From Gammaproteobacteria bacterium UBA6968 (GTDB lineage Bacteria > Pseudomonadota > Gammaproteobacteria > Pseudomonadales > Azotimanducaceae), in assembly GCA_002450255.1 (NCBI GenBank), contig DJYW01000087.1, positions 6,737 through 12,887 on the forward strand: a DNA stretch of 6,151 nt, written 5' to 3'. The notes beneath the pieces are model-generated. The model was not told where the DNA came from. It did no database searches and saw only the letters and a list, made by a program, of their open reading frames with translations. Positions 5,823-6,151 of the stretch are shown piece by piece (the first letter of the stretch is position 1; each line of letters starts with the position of its first letter). The position numbers were made by a program, and so were the translations under genes.

Positions 5823-6151
5823 ATGCTTAAGTTTCACGATCCACGCGGCGCCAGCGCCATAGAGGACACGCCCTATACTCAATCTCTGGACGTCGATGCC
5901 ATGGAAGGGGGCAACCTGACCATCGGGTTGCTCGCTAACGGCTTTCCAGACTCTGTAAATTTTCTGCAAGCCATTGCGGACGCATTAGTGGCTCGATTGC
6001 CCAATCTGAACGTGCGTCTTTGGGATAAAGGCAACGCTTCCATTCCAGCGCCTGAGTCGATGCTGCAGGAAATGCGTCAAAGTTGTCAGGCGGTGGTCGC
6101 CGCTTACGGCCACTGAGGCAGTTGTACTACCGGCACCGTGCGTGACGGCAT
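5823..6151 (+). CDS. UGSC-family selenoprotein, 3' end beyond window
   Basis: From ATG 5823 the frame reads 97 codons to a TGA at 6114-6116, then continues without interruption to the window edge. The residues before and after the TGA read AAYGH-(TGA)-GSCTTGTVRDG. That is the conserved U/C-G-S-C-T-s-x-(s/t)-V-x-D signature of the UGSC family, a domain of unknown function with selenocysteine and cysteine forms. The upstream part also fits: LKFHDPRG (2-9), the strand LTIGLLANGFPDSVNFL (about 39-55), a helix AIADALVARLP, a KGNASIPAP loop, and MRQSCQAVVAAYGH leading into the motif. I therefore read the TGA as selenocysteine 98, forming a U-x-x-C redox pair with C101. TGA is a normal stop for the two upstream genes (4433-4435 and 5311-5313), so this is specific recoding and not an altered genetic code. 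Conventional gene calling would truncate the protein to 97 aa. The enzyme's reaction is unknown; a thiol/selenol redox or covalent chemistry role is inferred from the motif only. Confidence 0.87.
6114..6116 (+). other. In-frame TGA predicted to encode selenocysteine
   Basis: The codon sits exactly at the U of the U-G-S-C motif, with GGC AGT TGT following. Conserved family sequence (TTGTVRD) continues in the same frame after it, which a true stop would not predict. Confidence 0.85.
6117..6148 (+). promoter_or_regulatory. Candidate bacterial SECIS element
   Basis: Downstream of the TGA, CCG (6130-6132) pairs with CGG (6146-6148) and CAC (6134-6136) with GTG (6142-6144). One G6133/A6145 mismatch lies between them, and the apical loop is CGTGC (6137-6141). 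The loop begins after a 20-nt gap from the TGA and has a G at its second position. Both fit the general description of bacterial SECIS hairpins (apical loop roughly 16-37 nt from UGA, G among the first two loop bases). The stem is short and folded by eye only. Confidence 0.5.

Noticed and set aside
6114..6116. TGA as a genuine stop giving a short complete protein
   Set aside because: The conserved UGSC signature spans the codon and continues in frame after it. A short protein ending exactly one residue before GSC would be an unlikely coincidence.

Overview
This is a bacterial window with all supported genes on the + strand. It reads like a gammaproteobacterium, probably a marine or uncultured lineage. 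The lipoprotein signal sequence, compact Shine-Dalgarno sites, one canonical intrinsic terminator, a CRP/Vfr-type palindrome and the mix of gene families all fit that, but no phylogenetic marker is present, so the assignment is inference.

Layout: (1) 30-2660 is a large (876 aa) secreted lipoprotein with a lipobox, two Asp-rich calcium-loop-like segments, an SPLTT motif, an alpha-helical middle and a long, probably beta-rich C-terminal half. Its function is unknown. (2) 2661-3229 has no credible gene. It holds a set of mutually exclusive hairpins just after the lipoprotein stop, a strong rho-independent terminator at 2944-2978, a repeated 12-mer and a perfect hairpin just before the next ribosome binding site. 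(3) 3230-5313 is a tight two-gene operon: a family III (CaiB/BaiF) CoA-transferase followed by a luciferase-like (LLM, probably F420-dependent) oxidoreductase. The second gene starts at a TTG that overlaps the TGA of the first. (4) 5314-5822 is non-coding and carries a perfect TGTGA-N6-TCACA palindrome. (5) From 5823 to the right edge is the start of a UGSC-family gene. A naive reading ends it at a TGA at 6114, but the frame continues through that TGA as U-G-S-C-T-T-G-T-V-R-D, the hallmark motif of the UGSC family. The TGA is therefore best read as selenocysteine (residue 98), and a plausible bacterial SECIS hairpin follows at the expected distance. The gene runs off the window.

The CoA-transferase and LLM oxidoreductase very probably act together on an acyl-CoA substrate, for example in breakdown of a steroid, terpenoid or other xenobiotic acid; the substrate cannot be read from sequence. 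The UGSC selenoprotein is separated from them by about 500 bases with its own putative regulatory sequence, so membership of the same pathway is only a neighbourhood-based suggestion. The lipoprotein is separated from everything else by the terminator and looks unrelated.
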